Source of the DNA: Bacillota bacterium
GTDB taxonomy: Bacteria; Bacillota; Sulfobacillia; JAJZYS01; JAJYTV01
NCBI GenBank assembly: GCA_021810725.1
Contig: JAJZIE010000032.1
Coordinates: forward strand, 1-14,959
Direction of reading: 5' to 3'
DNA: 14,959 nucleotides
The stretch's first letter is position 1. The number at the start of each line of letters is the position of its first letter. A program made the translations under genes and the position numbers. The notes under the pieces were generated by a model. The model worked only from the letters and a program-made list of their open reading frames with translations. It made no database searches and was not told the DNA's origin. Shown one piece after another: positions 1 to 6,307 of this stretch.

Positions 1-270
1 GTCCACCGCGGGTGTCACGCGGGCCGCCTCCATGAGGCGCAGGCCGTCGCGCACCACGTAGCGCTCGCCGCGCGCAAAGAAGTACACATCAATGCCGCCG
101 AGTCCGATGGCATCCACCTGACCATCGTGCTCGCGAATGAGCTGCTCCGCGCGGGCCAGGTCGCCGTCGGTGCCTTTGCGGCTGAGCTCGATCTCCTCGC
201 CGAGCATGGACACCCGCACCGTGTGGTCGCGCTGGGACGATCCGAGCGAGACACCAAGGACGCGCTTCAT
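1..270 (-). CDS. Quinate 5-dehydrogenase-like protein, N-terminal part (runs off left edge)
   Basis: The first 90 codons of a minus-strand gene are present; the rest lies left of the window. The protein begins MKRVLGVSLGSSQRDH and contains GTDGD (residues 33-37), a DAIGLGGIDVYFFARGERY segment (about 53-71) and ends in TPAVD. I recognise these as the N-terminal pattern of proteins annotated as quinate 5-dehydrogenase in Firmicutes. That name is a database label; I cannot show the activity, and the catalytic part is not visible. The ATG is at 270, with an AGAAGG ribosome binding site 8 nt upstream that lies in the last codons of lysS. The lysS stop is only 4 nt upstream, so translation is probably coupled to lysS. 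The family call is from memory of the sequence pattern. Confidence 0.75.
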   Translation of the reverse strand, partial: MKRVLGVSLGSSQRDHTVRVSMLGEEIELSRKGTDGDLARAEQLIREHDGQVDAIGLGGIDVYFFARGERYVVRDGLRLMEAARVTPAVD

Positions 271-274
271 CGTA

Positions 275-1753
275 CTAGCCTTCTTTCTGAGGCTTGGGAC
301 GCTGCTGAGGGAAGAGGATCACCTCACGCAGGGACGGGGCGTCGAAGAGCAGCATGCACAGCCTGTCCACGCCGACGCCAAGGCCGCCGGCAGGCGGCAT
401 GCCGTATTCAAGGGCGAGCAGGAAGTCTTCGTCGATCCCATGCGCCTCCTCGTCACCAAGTTGACGCTGCCGCGCCTGCAATTCAAAGGCAGCGCGCTGG
501 GCCTGCGCGTCGTTCTGCTCGCTGTACGCGTTGCCGAGCTCCATGCCCAGCAGGAACGCCTCGAACCGCAGGGCATACCTGGGATCCGGAGCCTGCTTCG
601 CGAGCGGCGACATCAGCGAAGGGTGGTCGAGCACGAAGGTCGGCTGGCGTAGAGTTGGCTGCGCGTAGTGCTCAAAGATGTCGTCCATGATCTTGGCGAG
701 CGGCTGCCCGGGGTCGATGCCGGCCGCCGCCGCGGCTCCCCGCCAGTCGTCCTCGCCGTGGAAGCGGTCGAGATCAGGTCCGCCTTGCTCGGCCACGAGT
801 TCCGCGAAGGTGGCCCGCCGCCACCTGACCCCGACATCGATCTCCTCGCCCTGAAAGCTGAAGCGTGTGGTGCCGTTGGCGGCCATCGCGGCGTTGCGGA
901 CCAGTTCCTCCGTGAGGTCCATCATGACCTCGCGGTCGGCGTACGCCTCGTAGCACTCCAGCATGGTGAACTCGGGGTTGTGCCGCGTCGAGATGCCCTC
1001 GTTGCGGAAGACGCGTCCGATCTCGTAGACGCGCTCGAAGCCGCCGACCAGAAGGCGCTTCAGATGCAATTCGAGCGCGATGCGCAGGTAGAGCTGCATG
1101 TCGAGCGTGTTGTGGTGCGTTTCGAACGGGCGCGCCGAAGCGCCACCCGCCATCGCGTGCAGGACGGGAGTCTCGACTTCGAGGTAGCCGCGGTCGTCCA
1201 AGGTGCGACGCAGCGAGCGCAACACGGCGGAACGGCGCCGGAAGATCTCCCGAACCTCCGGGTTGGCCATGAGATCGAGATACCGCTGGCGATAGCGCAG
1301 GTCGGTATCCTGCAGTCCGTGGTACTTTTCGGGCGGCGGTCTCAGGGCCTTGCCGAGCGGGACGAACATCGTCGCGTCGATGGACGGCTCGCCGCGCCGC
1401 GTGCGGAAGACCTTGCCCTCGACCCCCAAGAAGTCGCCGAGATCCATGAGGTCCAGAAGCTTGAAGGTCTCGTCGCCCACGCCGTCACGCCGCGCGTAGA
1501 TCTGGATGCGCCCCGTCTCGTCGTGCAGGTCCAGGAACGCAGACCCGCCATGCAGCCGGACGGCCCGCAATCGGCCCGCGACACGCACCGGCTGCCCGAG
1601 GAGTTCATCGCAGCGCGCCACCACGTCGGCCGCGTGGTGCGTCGCCACGTAGCGCTGGCCATACGGATTGATGCCCAGGGAGACGAGCTCCCTGAGCTTG
1701 TCGAATCGCTGGGGTTCGGGCCAGACCTCGGCCCGTGGCTCTTCGGGGTTCAC
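275..1753 (-). CDS. lysS: Lysyl-tRNA synthetase, class II
   Basis: Cytoplasmic enzyme that charges tRNA-Lys with lysine using ATP. The 492 residues match the usual family length. An OB-fold anticodon-binding domain occupies about residues 55-135. It is followed by the class II catalytic core: motif 1 around YLEVETPVLHAMAGGASARPF (190-210), motif 2 with the ATP-contacting Arg in RVFRNEG (247-253) followed by HNPEFTMLECYEAYAD, and motif 3 GGLGVGVDRL (456-465). The lysine-pocket segment reads ELGNAYSEQND (about 406-416) where most homologues have EIANAFSELND, a mild variation. The start is GTG at 1753, directly after the greA stop, with GGGAG about 11 nt upstream. No earlier start is possible because the preceding in-frame codon is a stop. 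It lies between greA and the quinate dehydrogenase-like gene in an apparent operon. Confidence 0.97.
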   Translation of the reverse strand: MNPEEPRAEVWPEPQRFDKLRELVSLGINPYGQRYVATHHAADVVARCDELLGQPVRVAGRLRAVRLHGGSAFLDLHDETGRIQIYARRDGVGDETFKLLDLMDLGDFLGVEGKVFRTRRGEPSIDATMFVPLGKALRPPPEKYHGLQDTDLRYRQRYLDLMANPEVREIFRRRSAVLRSLRRTLDDRGYLEVETPVLHAMAGGASARPFETHHNTLDMQLYLRIALELHLKRLLVGGFERVYEIGRVFRNEGISTRHNPEFTMLECYEAYADREVMMDLTEELVRNAAMAANGTTRFSFQGEEIDVGVRWRRATFAELVAEQGGPDLDRFHGEDDWRGAAAAAGIDPGQPLAKIMDDIFEHYAQPTLRQPTFVLDHPSLMSPLAKQAPDPRYALRFEAFLLGMELGNAYSEQNDAQAQRAAFELQARQRQLGDEEAHGIDEDFLLALEYGMPPAGGLGVGVDRLCMLLFDAPSLREVILFPQQRPKPQKEG

Positions 1754-2227
1754 CTAGCGTCGGACTCCCAGCACCTCGACACGCAAGGTGCCGGCCGGTA
1801 CGCCGATCGCGACCACCTGACCCACGTGGGTGCCCAAAAGCGCCTTGCCCACGGGAGACTCGTTGGAAATGCGATTCTCGGCGGGATCGGCTTCCGTGGA
1901 ACCGACGATGACGTATTCATAGGTCTCGTTCTCGTCCAGATCGCGCAAAGTCACCTGGGAGCCGATCGCCACGACCTCCGGGTCGCCGGCTGCCTCCTCG
2001 ATGATCTTGGCGTTGCGCAACATCTTTTCAAGCGTCAGGATGCGACCCTCGATGAAGGCCTGCTCATTCTTGGCGTCCTCATACTCGGAGTTCTCCGAGA
2101 TGTCGCCGAACTCGCGGGCCTGCTTGATGCGCTCCGCTACTTCACGGCGCCGCACGGACTTGAGGTGTTCGAGCTCCTGTTCGACCTTCTTGAGCCCCTC
2201 GTTCGACAGGAGTACTTCCTTCTCCAA
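1754..2227 (-). CDS. greA: Transcription elongation factor GreA
   Basis: Binds RNA polymerase through the secondary channel and stimulates cleavage of backtracked RNA. The N-terminal coiled coil carries the catalytic acidic tip in REFGDISENSEYEDAKNEQ, followed by FIEGRI, and the C-terminal globular domain ends in GTLRVEVLGVRR. I chose the TTG at 2227 (product begins LEKEVLLSNEGLKK, 157 aa, the usual GreA length) because a GAGAGGGGTG ribosome binding site sits about 8 nt before it. A longer reading from the TTG at 2245 adds six residues (MRGVPF) but has no good binding site. The stop codon directly abuts the GTG of lysS, so the two are almost certainly cotranscribed. The gene is read from a consensus sigma-A promoter at 2323-2351 through a leader of about 90 nt that contains a hairpin. 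Confidence 0.95.
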   Translation of the reverse strand: MEKEVLLSNEGLKKVEQELEHLKSVRRREVAERIKQAREFGDISENSEYEDAKNEQAFIEGRILTLEKMLRNAKIIEEAAGDPEVVAIGSQVTLRDLDENETYEYVIVGSTEADPAENRISNESPVGKALLGTHVGQVVAIGVPAGTLRVEVLGVRR

Positions 2228-2268
2228 AAACGGCACCCCTCTCAACCGTCGTCACGATGTGCCATTCG

Positions 2269-2302
2269 AAAAACGGACGGACAGCCCCGCGCGGGGGTGC
2301 CC
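2269..2302 (-). promoter_or_regulatory. Leader hairpin with downstream U-run ahead of greA (possible attenuator)
   Basis: On the minus strand, GGGCA-C-CCCC (2302 down to 2293), loop GCGC, then GGGG-C-TGTCC (down to 2279) folds into a GC-rich stem with one C/C mismatch and one G-U pair. Five nt later comes TTTTT (2273-2269). The element lies between the predicted greA transcription start (near 2316) and its start codon. The U-run is displaced from the stem, so this may be a weak attenuator or simply a stable leader hairpin. Confidence 0.4.
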
Positions 2303-2322
2303 GCCTCTGAACGCTCGCGCGT

Positions 2323-2351
2323 ATTATATTCCGGGTGCTCCGGGCTGTCAA
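2323..2351 (-). promoter_or_regulatory. Consensus sigma-A/sigma-70 promoter for greA-lysS operon
   Basis: Reading the minus strand, TTGACA (2351-2346), a 17-nt spacer, and TATAAT (2328-2323) match the housekeeping promoter consensus at all 12 positions with optimal spacing. It is among the few AT-rich points in a very GC-rich region. The -35 box contains the TGA stop of the upstream regulator gene. Expected start of transcription is near 2316. GACAGCCC overlapping the -35 (2349-2342 on the minus strand) is repeated as its inverse GGGCTGTC at 2287-2280. Confidence 0.88.
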
Positions 2352-2938
2352 CGCATGCCAACGGTCCCTTGGCCGGTAGTTCCAACGTGAAGCGAATGGA
2401 GCAAGGCCTCGAGTTCCACGGTGTCGACCGCACGATCCTCCGTCATCGGCGACGGGCCGAGCCGCAGCCCCGCGACTTCCCTTCCGAGGAGCGCGGAGGC
2501 CAAGGCGAACCAGTGGTCGGACGTCACAAGCACGACGTGGTCGAGTGTGCGCAGGCGCGCCACCGTCCCGAGCACCTCGTTCAGCAGCGCCATCCCCGAC
2601 CGCTCGTTCAGATACGCCTGCCGCTCGGCCTCGGAGAAGAGCAGAACGAAATCCACGCCGTTCCTCTCGCAGACCGCACGCACCTCGTCGCGATTCGCTA
2701 CCGGAAAGCCGACGAGTCCGATCGAGCCTCCCTTGTGCAGTTCGGCGAGCGTCTCGAGGCGCGAGACGAAGCTGCGATCGACGGAGAAGCGCTCCGCCGT
2801 CGCCTGCTGAGACAATCCAGCGGTGCGCAGGCGCAGCATCTCGTCGATGGTGGCCTGCAGACGACGCCTGCTCAGGGTCTTGTCGCCGATGTGGATCAGG
2901 TCGTCCATGCGCCTTGCCGCCTCCAACTCTGCCACCAT
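2348..2938 (-). CDS. Helix-turn-helix transcriptional regulator (uncharacterised family)
   Basis: The 196-residue product has an N-terminal HTH: LRTAGLSQQATAERFSVDRSFVSRLETL at about residues 37-64 reads as a DNA-recognition unit, with SVDRSFVSRLE as the likely recognition helix. The rest (about 72-185) is an alpha/beta domain with strands IGLVGFPV, VDFVLLF and HVVLVTS and a GLRLGPSPMTED segment. It resembles a small regulator family seen in Clostridia whose ligand I do not know. I chose ATG 2938, preceded by GGGAAGG 4 nt upstream. ATG 2908 (product MDDLIHIGDK...) is a realistic alternative, and a longer reading to 3142 would overrun the divergent gene. The last codon overlaps the greA -35 box, so greA has its own promoter; whether this protein acts on greA-lysS or on the divergent gene is open. 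Confidence 0.8.
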   Translation of the reverse strand: MVAELEAARRMDDLIHIGDKTLSRRRLQATIDEMLRLRTAGLSQQATAERFSVDRSFVSRLETLAELHKGGSIGLVGFPVANRDEVRAVCERNGVDFVLLFSEAERQAYLNERSGMALLNEVLGTVARLRTLDHVVLVTSDHWFALASALLGREVAGLRLGPSPMTEDRAVDTVELEALLHSLHVGTTGQGTVGMR

Positions 2939-2973
2939 AGCACCTTCCCGCGACACGCGCGAACGATGACGCG

Positions 2974-2982
2974 TGCTATACT
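2974..2982 (+). promoter_or_regulatory. Extended -10 promoter candidate for the UPF0173 gene
   Basis: TGCTATACT at 2974-2982 is a TGn extended -10 with a good TATACT hexamer, 44 nt upstream of the GTG start at 3027. No recognisable -35 is found at 16-18 nt, which extended -10 promoters tolerate. It sits in the 88-bp gap between divergent genes, so the AT-rich core could also serve the opposite strand. Confidence 0.45.
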
Positions 2983-3026
2983 CGTTCTGCCAGAAAGACC
3001 CGCGAGTCGCAAGGAGGCGCGATGGG

Positions 3027-3698
3027 GTGGAACTGACGTTCCTGGGCCATGCGACATGGCTTGTCCGCACCGGGGGGAAGTCCCTCCTGATCGATCCCTT
3101 CATCACCGGCAACCCGACCTCGACGGCGCGGGCCGACGACATCGCCTGCGACTACGTGCTCATCTCGCATGCGCACGGCGACCATATCGGCGACGCGGAG
3201 GCGATTCTCCGGCGCACGGGGGCCGTCGCGATCACGACGAACGAGATCGGCTCGGACCTGCAGGGCAAGGGTCTGACCGTGCACCCCATGCACCTCGGCG
3301 GCAAGAGGGCGTTCCCCTTCGGCAGCGTCAAGCTCGTCACCGCCCTGCACGGCTCGGGCATCGCAGGCGGTCACGCCTGCGGCTTCCTGATCGAGTCCGA
3401 CGGCAGGAAGCTCTATTTTGCGGGCGACACCGCCCTGAGCCTGGACATGCAGCTTTTGCGCGACGTCTGGGGCCCGATCGACATCGCCCTTTTGCCGATC
3501 GGATCGTACTTCACGATGGACGCCGACGACGCCGCGGTGGCCTGCCGCTTCATCGCGCCGAAGGTGGTGGTGCCGATGCACTACAACACGTTCCCGCTGA
3601 TCGAGGTGGATCTGGACCACTTCAAGGCGCAGGTGGCGAAGGAGAGCCCGTCCACCGAAGTGGTGGTGATGGCTCCGGGAACCTCGCGCACCTTCTAG
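3027..3698 (+). CDS. UPF0173 family metal-dependent hydrolase (MBL fold)
   Basis: A compact metallo-beta-lactamase-fold hydrolase of 223 residues, the normal UPF0173 (YtkL-like) size; the substrate of the family is not established. Diagnostic parts are the N-terminal LTFLGHATWLV, the LLIDPFITGNP strand, the metal-binding HAHGDH (residues 48-53: His48, His50, Asp52, His53), the FAGDT strand (Asp as bridging ligand) and LLPIGSYFTMDADDAA followed by VVPMHYNTFP. I chose GTG 3027 because AAGGAGG (3011-3017) lies 9 nt upstream and because homologues begin at this point. The upstream extension to 2973 would translate the promoter region. It is transcribed divergently from the HTH regulator and ends at a strong terminator. 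Confidence 0.92.
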   Translation: MELTFLGHATWLVRTGGKSLLIDPFITGNPTSTARADDIACDYVLISHAHGDHIGDAEAILRRTGAVAITTNEIGSDLQGKGLTVHPMHLGGKRAFPFGSVKLVTALHGSGIAGGHACGFLIESDGRKLYFAGDTALSLDMQLLRDVWGPIDIALLPIGSYFTMDADDAAVACRFIAPKVVVPMHYNTFPLIEVDLDHFKAQVAKESPSTEVVVMAPGTSRTF

Positions 3699-3716
3699 GC
3701 CGGCGAAGATCCAAAG

Positions 3717-3747
3717 GTCCCCGTCGCTACGCGGCGGGGACTTTCTT
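3717..3747. terminator. Intrinsic terminator between convergent genes
   Basis: GTCCCCGTCGC (3717-3727), loop TAC, GCGGCGGGGAC (3731-3741) forms an 11-bp stem with one G-U wobble, followed by TTTCTT on the plus strand. It terminates the UPF0173 gene. In the opposite direction the stem is followed by CTTTGG, so it may also help stop the MBL gene that ends at 3785. Confidence 0.75.
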
Positions 3748-3784
3748 AATTCCTTCAGCATGGCTTCGGCGCCTGCGCGACAGA

Positions 3785-4717
3785 TCAGAGGGCCCTGAAG
3801 AGCACCTGCGGTCCGGCCGCCTCCTCCAGGACCCGCCCCGCGTCCTTCAGGGCGTCCAGTTGTCCGAGCGTTTCGGAGATCGCGAGGAACGGGTCCGCCC
3901 CACGTTCCATCGGAAAGAGCTCCTGGCTCAGGGCGAAGGCGTTCTTCGGCGCTTGGGCCAGGAGCCCGCGCACCTTCTCCTGACGGCTGGACATCTGGGC
4001 CTCGTAGCTGTCGATCAGGCCGATCGGGTCGGCGACTTCACCACGGTGGCCCGGCAACCACGGCACGCTGGGCAGGCTCCGTACCCGCTCGAGACTCGTC
4101 CGGTAATCCTGCAGCGATGGCCGCCTGCCCTCCGGTCCCACCTCGAAGATCGGGTTCGGCGTGATACCCTCGATCAGCAGGTCGCCACCCAGCATATAGG
4201 TCGGCGCCTGCAGGCAGAGATGTCCGGGCGCGTGCCCCGGCAGCACGAAGGCTTTGAGTCCGTCGCCCCCCGCCGCCAGCAGATCGCCCTCCAGCACCGG
4301 CTCATATGTGTTGAGCGGCGCCATGAAACTCACGATGCGGCTGAGTTCCCCGCGCATCGCGGCGAGGATGCCTTCCGGCACCCCATGCCGCCGGAGCAGG
4401 GCCTCGCTCGCGTCCTCGTCGCCGCGAGGCGAGGCGGTGCGCAGCGCCGCTTCGGGGTGCATCCGCAGCACGGCACCGCTCCGCTCGGCCAGGAGCGGGG
4501 CATACCCCGCGTGGTCCGGATGATGGTGCGTCACGATCACCTGTCGGATGTCGCCGATCGCGACGCCCGCCTCGGCGAGACCCCTCTCGAACGCCTCCTG
4601 CGCCGGAGGGTAGAGCGGTCCCGGGTCCACGACCGTGACGGGGTCGAGCGCGTAGACGTACGCATTCACGGGCCCGACCGCGAACGGCGTCGGCAGAACG
4701 ATGCGCGTTGGCCGCAA
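3785..4717 (-). CDS. MBL-fold metallo-hydrolase (LACTB2/glyoxalase II-like)
   Basis: A 310-residue metallo-beta-lactamase-fold hydrolase with a C-terminal helical extension resembling the winged-helix tail of LACTB2-type proteins. The metal site is THHHPDHAG (His64, His66, Asp68, His69), with LPGHAPGHLCL, a GGDLL strand (Asp ligand) and LPGHRGEV supplying further ligands. The N-terminus IVLPTPFAVGPVNAYVY is typical of this subfamily. I chose TTG 4717 because GGGGAGGGGA lies just upstream at good spacing and the product then starts RPTRIVLPTPF as in homologues. Starts at ATG 4744 or TTG 4753 (with AAGGTGAG upstream) would add 9 or 12 residues and cannot be excluded. The substrate cannot be told. 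A small membrane peptide gene lies immediately upstream on the same strand. Confidence 0.9.
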   Translation of the reverse strand: MRPTRIVLPTPFAVGPVNAYVYALDPVTVVDPGPLYPPAQEAFERGLAEAGVAIGDIRQVIVTHHHPDHAGYAPLLAERSGAVLRMHPEAALRTASPRGDEDASEALLRRHGVPEGILAAMRGELSRIVSFMAPLNTYEPVLEGDLLAAGGDGLKAFVLPGHAPGHLCLQAPTYMLGGDLLIEGITPNPIFEVGPEGRRPSLQDYRTSLERVRSLPSVPWLPGHRGEVADPIGLIDSYEAQMSSRQEKVRGLLAQAPKNAFALSQELFPMERGADPFLAISETLGQLDALKDAGRVLEEAAGPQVLFRAL

Positions 4718-4770
4718 CGAGAGATCCCCTCCCCTGGCAGCCATTCGCGCCAACGGTCTGGCTCACCTTG

Positions 4771-4875
4771 TTAGCGGCGCCGCCTGCCGTGCATCATCGC
4801 GAGTAGCAGAGGTCCCGCGCCCGCGACGGCCAGAATCAAGACGACGAAGAGAAGGATCATCAGGAGCACGAACAC
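4771..4875 (-). CDS. Small single-span membrane peptide (34 aa, hypothetical)
   Basis: A short minus-strand frame starts with GTG at 4875 and ends with TAA at 4771. The product is one hydrophobic helix (about residues 2-28, starting VFVLLMILLFVVLILAVAG) followed by MMHGRRRR, a positive tail consistent with an N-out/C-in single-span membrane peptide. AAAAGGGGG lies about 7 nt before the GTG as a ribosome binding site. The AAGGTGAG that follows its stop precedes the start region of the MBL gene, so the two could be cotranscribed. I do not recognise a family. The reading rests on composition, the start signal and context; it is too short for most gene finders. Confidence 0.5.
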   Translation of the reverse strand: MFVLLMILLFVVLILAVAGAGPLLLAMMHGRRRR

Positions 4876-4884
4876 GCAGTCGCC

Positions 4885-4912
4885 CCCTTTTGGGCCGAAC
4901 CGTCCCAAAGGG
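4885..4912 (-). promoter_or_regulatory. Hairpin overlapping the ribosome binding site of the 34-aa peptide gene
   Basis: On the minus strand CCCTTTGGG (4912-4904), a 9-nt loop, then CCCAAAAGGG (4894-4885) forms a 9-bp stem with one bulged A. The 3' arm contains AAAAGGGG, the likely ribosome binding site. It could mask translation initiation. It is not followed by a T-run in either direction, so it is not a terminator. Confidence 0.4.
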
Positions 4913-4935
4913 AAGCATCCCTCGCCATGCGGGGC

Positions 4936-4948
4936 CTATGCCGCATAG
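4936..4948. promoter_or_regulatory. Palindrome CTATGC-C-GCATAG between divergent small genes
   Basis: A perfect 6+1+6 inverted repeat lies in the gap between the minus-strand membrane peptide gene and the plus-strand zinc-ribbon gene. It is immediately followed by GCCGC-TGC-GCGGC (4948-4960). Position and symmetry fit an operator for either gene, but no promoter elements could be placed beside it with confidence. Confidence 0.3.
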
Positions 4949-4995
4949 CCGCTGCGCGGCACGCGCAGGCTAGCAGCGCTTGGAGGCGACCCAAC

Positions 4996-5121
4996 ATGGG
5001 CAAGCTCGTCGAACTGCGCGCATGCGACATCTGCCAGCGTCTCACCCTGCGACGCAAGCTGCGTCTCTATTGCGACATGCTGCTCTGCCGCGACTGCTTC
5101 CACCGCTACGGCTACTCCTGA
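4996..5121 (+). CDS. Small Cys-rich zinc-ribbon-like protein (41 aa, hypothetical)
   Basis: A 41-residue protein that begins MGKLVELRACDICQRL and ends CRDCFHRYGYS. CDIC (Cys10, Cys13) and CRDC (Cys31, Cys34), with an extra Cys26 and a His between them and the end, make a probable four-ligand zinc knuckle. The many Arg/Lys residues suggest nucleic acid or protein contact. GGAGG at 4982-4986 sits 9 nt before the ATG, which decides this start over an upstream in-frame ATG at 4927. It precedes the glycerate kinase gene by 57 nt on the same strand and may be cotranscribed with it. I do not recognise a named family, and function is unknown. Confidence 0.7.
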   Translation: MGKLVELRACDICQRLTLRRKLRLYCDMLLCRDCFHRYGYS

Positions 5122-5178
5122 GCCGACGACGCAGGAGGGCGCCCGTCCGGCGCGAATGGCATCGGCAGGAGTGATCTC

Positions 5179-6255
5179 TTGGCCGTCGTCCTCGTCGCTG
5201 GCGCAGCGCTCAAGGGAACCTTGGATTGTCGCGCCGCCACCCGCGCCTTGGCGCAGGGTGTGCGGCGCGCAGGCCATGTACCGCTGCCCCTGCCGATCGC
5301 GGACGGCGGCGACGGATCTCTGCTCGCGCTCGAGGCGGCCGGCTTCAGGCCGCGCAGGGCGGAGACGCACGACGCCCTGGGTCGGCCTGTGCAAGGGCGC
5401 ATCGCGTTTCGCGGCCGCGATCGCGTCGCGGCCGTGGAATTCGCGGAGGCGGCCGGCCTTTGGCGGGTGGAGGGAGTCGGCTACGATCCCTGGACCGCCA
5501 CCAGCTATGGCGTGGGAGAGCTGCTGCTCGCCGCGCGGCGTCTGCGGCCGGAGCGCATCCTGCTCCTCCTCGGTGGTTCCGCCACGCAGGACGGCGGGCT
5601 TGGCATCCTGCAAGCCCTGGGCGCCCGCCTGATTCCAGCGTCCGAGGGGCGGTTCGCCGCGGCCCGCGACCTCATGGCGCTTACCGCGCTCAACCTCGAT
5701 CCTGCCCGCCGGCAGTTCACCGGCATGCGCTTCGAGGCGGCGCATGACGTGGACCACGTGTTGTCGGGCCCCCGGGGCAGCGCCTTCGGGTTTGCGTTGC
5801 AGAAGCATTTCCCGCCGGAAGACCTGGACCGCCTGGACGAGGGGCTCCGGCATTACGGCGATCTGCTGCAAGCCGCGAGCGGGCTCGAGCCGCAGGTGCC
5901 CGGAGCAGGCGCCGCGGGCGGAGCGGGCGCGGCGGCTCGGGCGGTCGGCGCGGCACTGCGCCCCGGGGCCGACTGCATCTTCGAGTTGCTGGAGGTCCAG
6001 AAGGCCCTTGAGCAGGTCGACGCCGTGCTCACGTCGGAGGGGCAGGTGGACGCCACGACATGGCAAGGCAAGGGCCCCGGCGTGCTGAGCCGCATGGCCC
6101 GCCGCGCGGGCAAACCCCTCGCCATCATCTGCGGCAGCCGGCGAGGCGATGCGCCCGACGGCACCCTGGTGGAGACCGCCGCCGAAGGGCTGAGCGCCGG
6201 TCCGGCAGACATCGCGCGCGCCGCCCAGCGCTCGCTGGCGCGGCTTCTGTCCTGA
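5179..6255 (+). CDS. Glycerate 2-kinase (GarK/GlxK type)
   Basis: Phosphorylates D-glycerate with ATP, feeding it into glycolysis as 2-phosphoglycerate. The 358 residues are slightly short of the usual 370-380. Family landmarks in order are LKGTL (11-15), ADGGDG (41-46), GGSATQDGGLG (132-142, usually GGSATNDGGAG), AHDVDHVLSGPRG (188-200, usually ACDVxNPLxGPxG), QKHFPPE, PGAGAAGGAG (241-250), and TSEGQVDATTWQGKGP (285-300, usually TGEGxxDxQTxxGKxP). Several of these are degenerate compared with the consensus, so substrate preference may have shifted. The start is TTG 5179 with AGGAG 7 nt upstream. The gene ends 7 nt before a large hairpin. No partner gene of a glyoxylate or glycerate pathway is visible nearby. 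Confidence 0.88.
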   Translation: MAVVLVAGAALKGTLDCRAATRALAQGVRRAGHVPLPLPIADGGDGSLLALEAAGFRPRRAETHDALGRPVQGRIAFRGRDRVAAVEFAEAAGLWRVEGVGYDPWTATSYGVGELLLAARRLRPERILLLLGGSATQDGGLGILQALGARLIPASEGRFAAARDLMALTALNLDPARRQFTGMRFEAAHDVDHVLSGPRGSAFGFALQKHFPPEDLDRLDEGLRHYGDLLQAASGLEPQVPGAGAAGGAGAAARAVGAALRPGADCIFELLEVQKALEQVDAVLTSEGQVDATTWQGKGPGVLSRMARRAGKPLAIICGSRRGDAPDGTLVETAAEGLSAGPADIARAAQRSLARLLS

Positions 6256-6262
6256 AACGACA

Positions 6263-6297
6263 CAGGCGGCCGGGCCCTTCTTGGGCTCGGCCGCCTG
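6263..6297. terminator. Large hairpin between convergent glycerate kinase and etfA
   Basis: CAGGCGGCCGGGCCC (6263-6277), loop TTCTT, GGGCTCGGCCGCCTG (6283-6297) gives a 15-bp stem with one G-U wobble. It lies between two convergent stop codons (6255 and 6308). The flanks lack a clean U-run on the plus strand; the minus strand has TGTCGTTT. It most likely works as a bidirectional terminator. Confidence 0.6.
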
Positions 6298-6307
6298 CAC
6301 GTCATGG

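Noticed and set aside
15..257. An 80-codon minus-strand frame at the left edge
   Set aside because: It lies out of frame within the quinate dehydrogenase-like gene and has the Arg/Ser/Ala-rich composition of a shadow.
3022..3036. A four-codon frame (ATG GGG TGG AAC TGA) overlapping the start of the UPF0173 gene
   Set aside because: It is only 4 nt from the AAGGAGG site and too short to judge; probably coincidental, although upstream mini-frames can modulate initiation.
2976..3761. A 261-codon minus-strand frame opposite the UPF0173 gene
   Set aside because: It runs through the terminator hairpin and lacks motifs; the plus-strand gene has the metal site, a strong ribosome binding site and normal length.
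668..4774. A 1368-codon open frame on the plus strand opposite lysS, greA and the regulator
   Set aside because: It is a shadow in the antisense frame of GC-rich genes. Its product has no family motifs, it crosses several well-supported genes on both strands, and the promoter region of greA.
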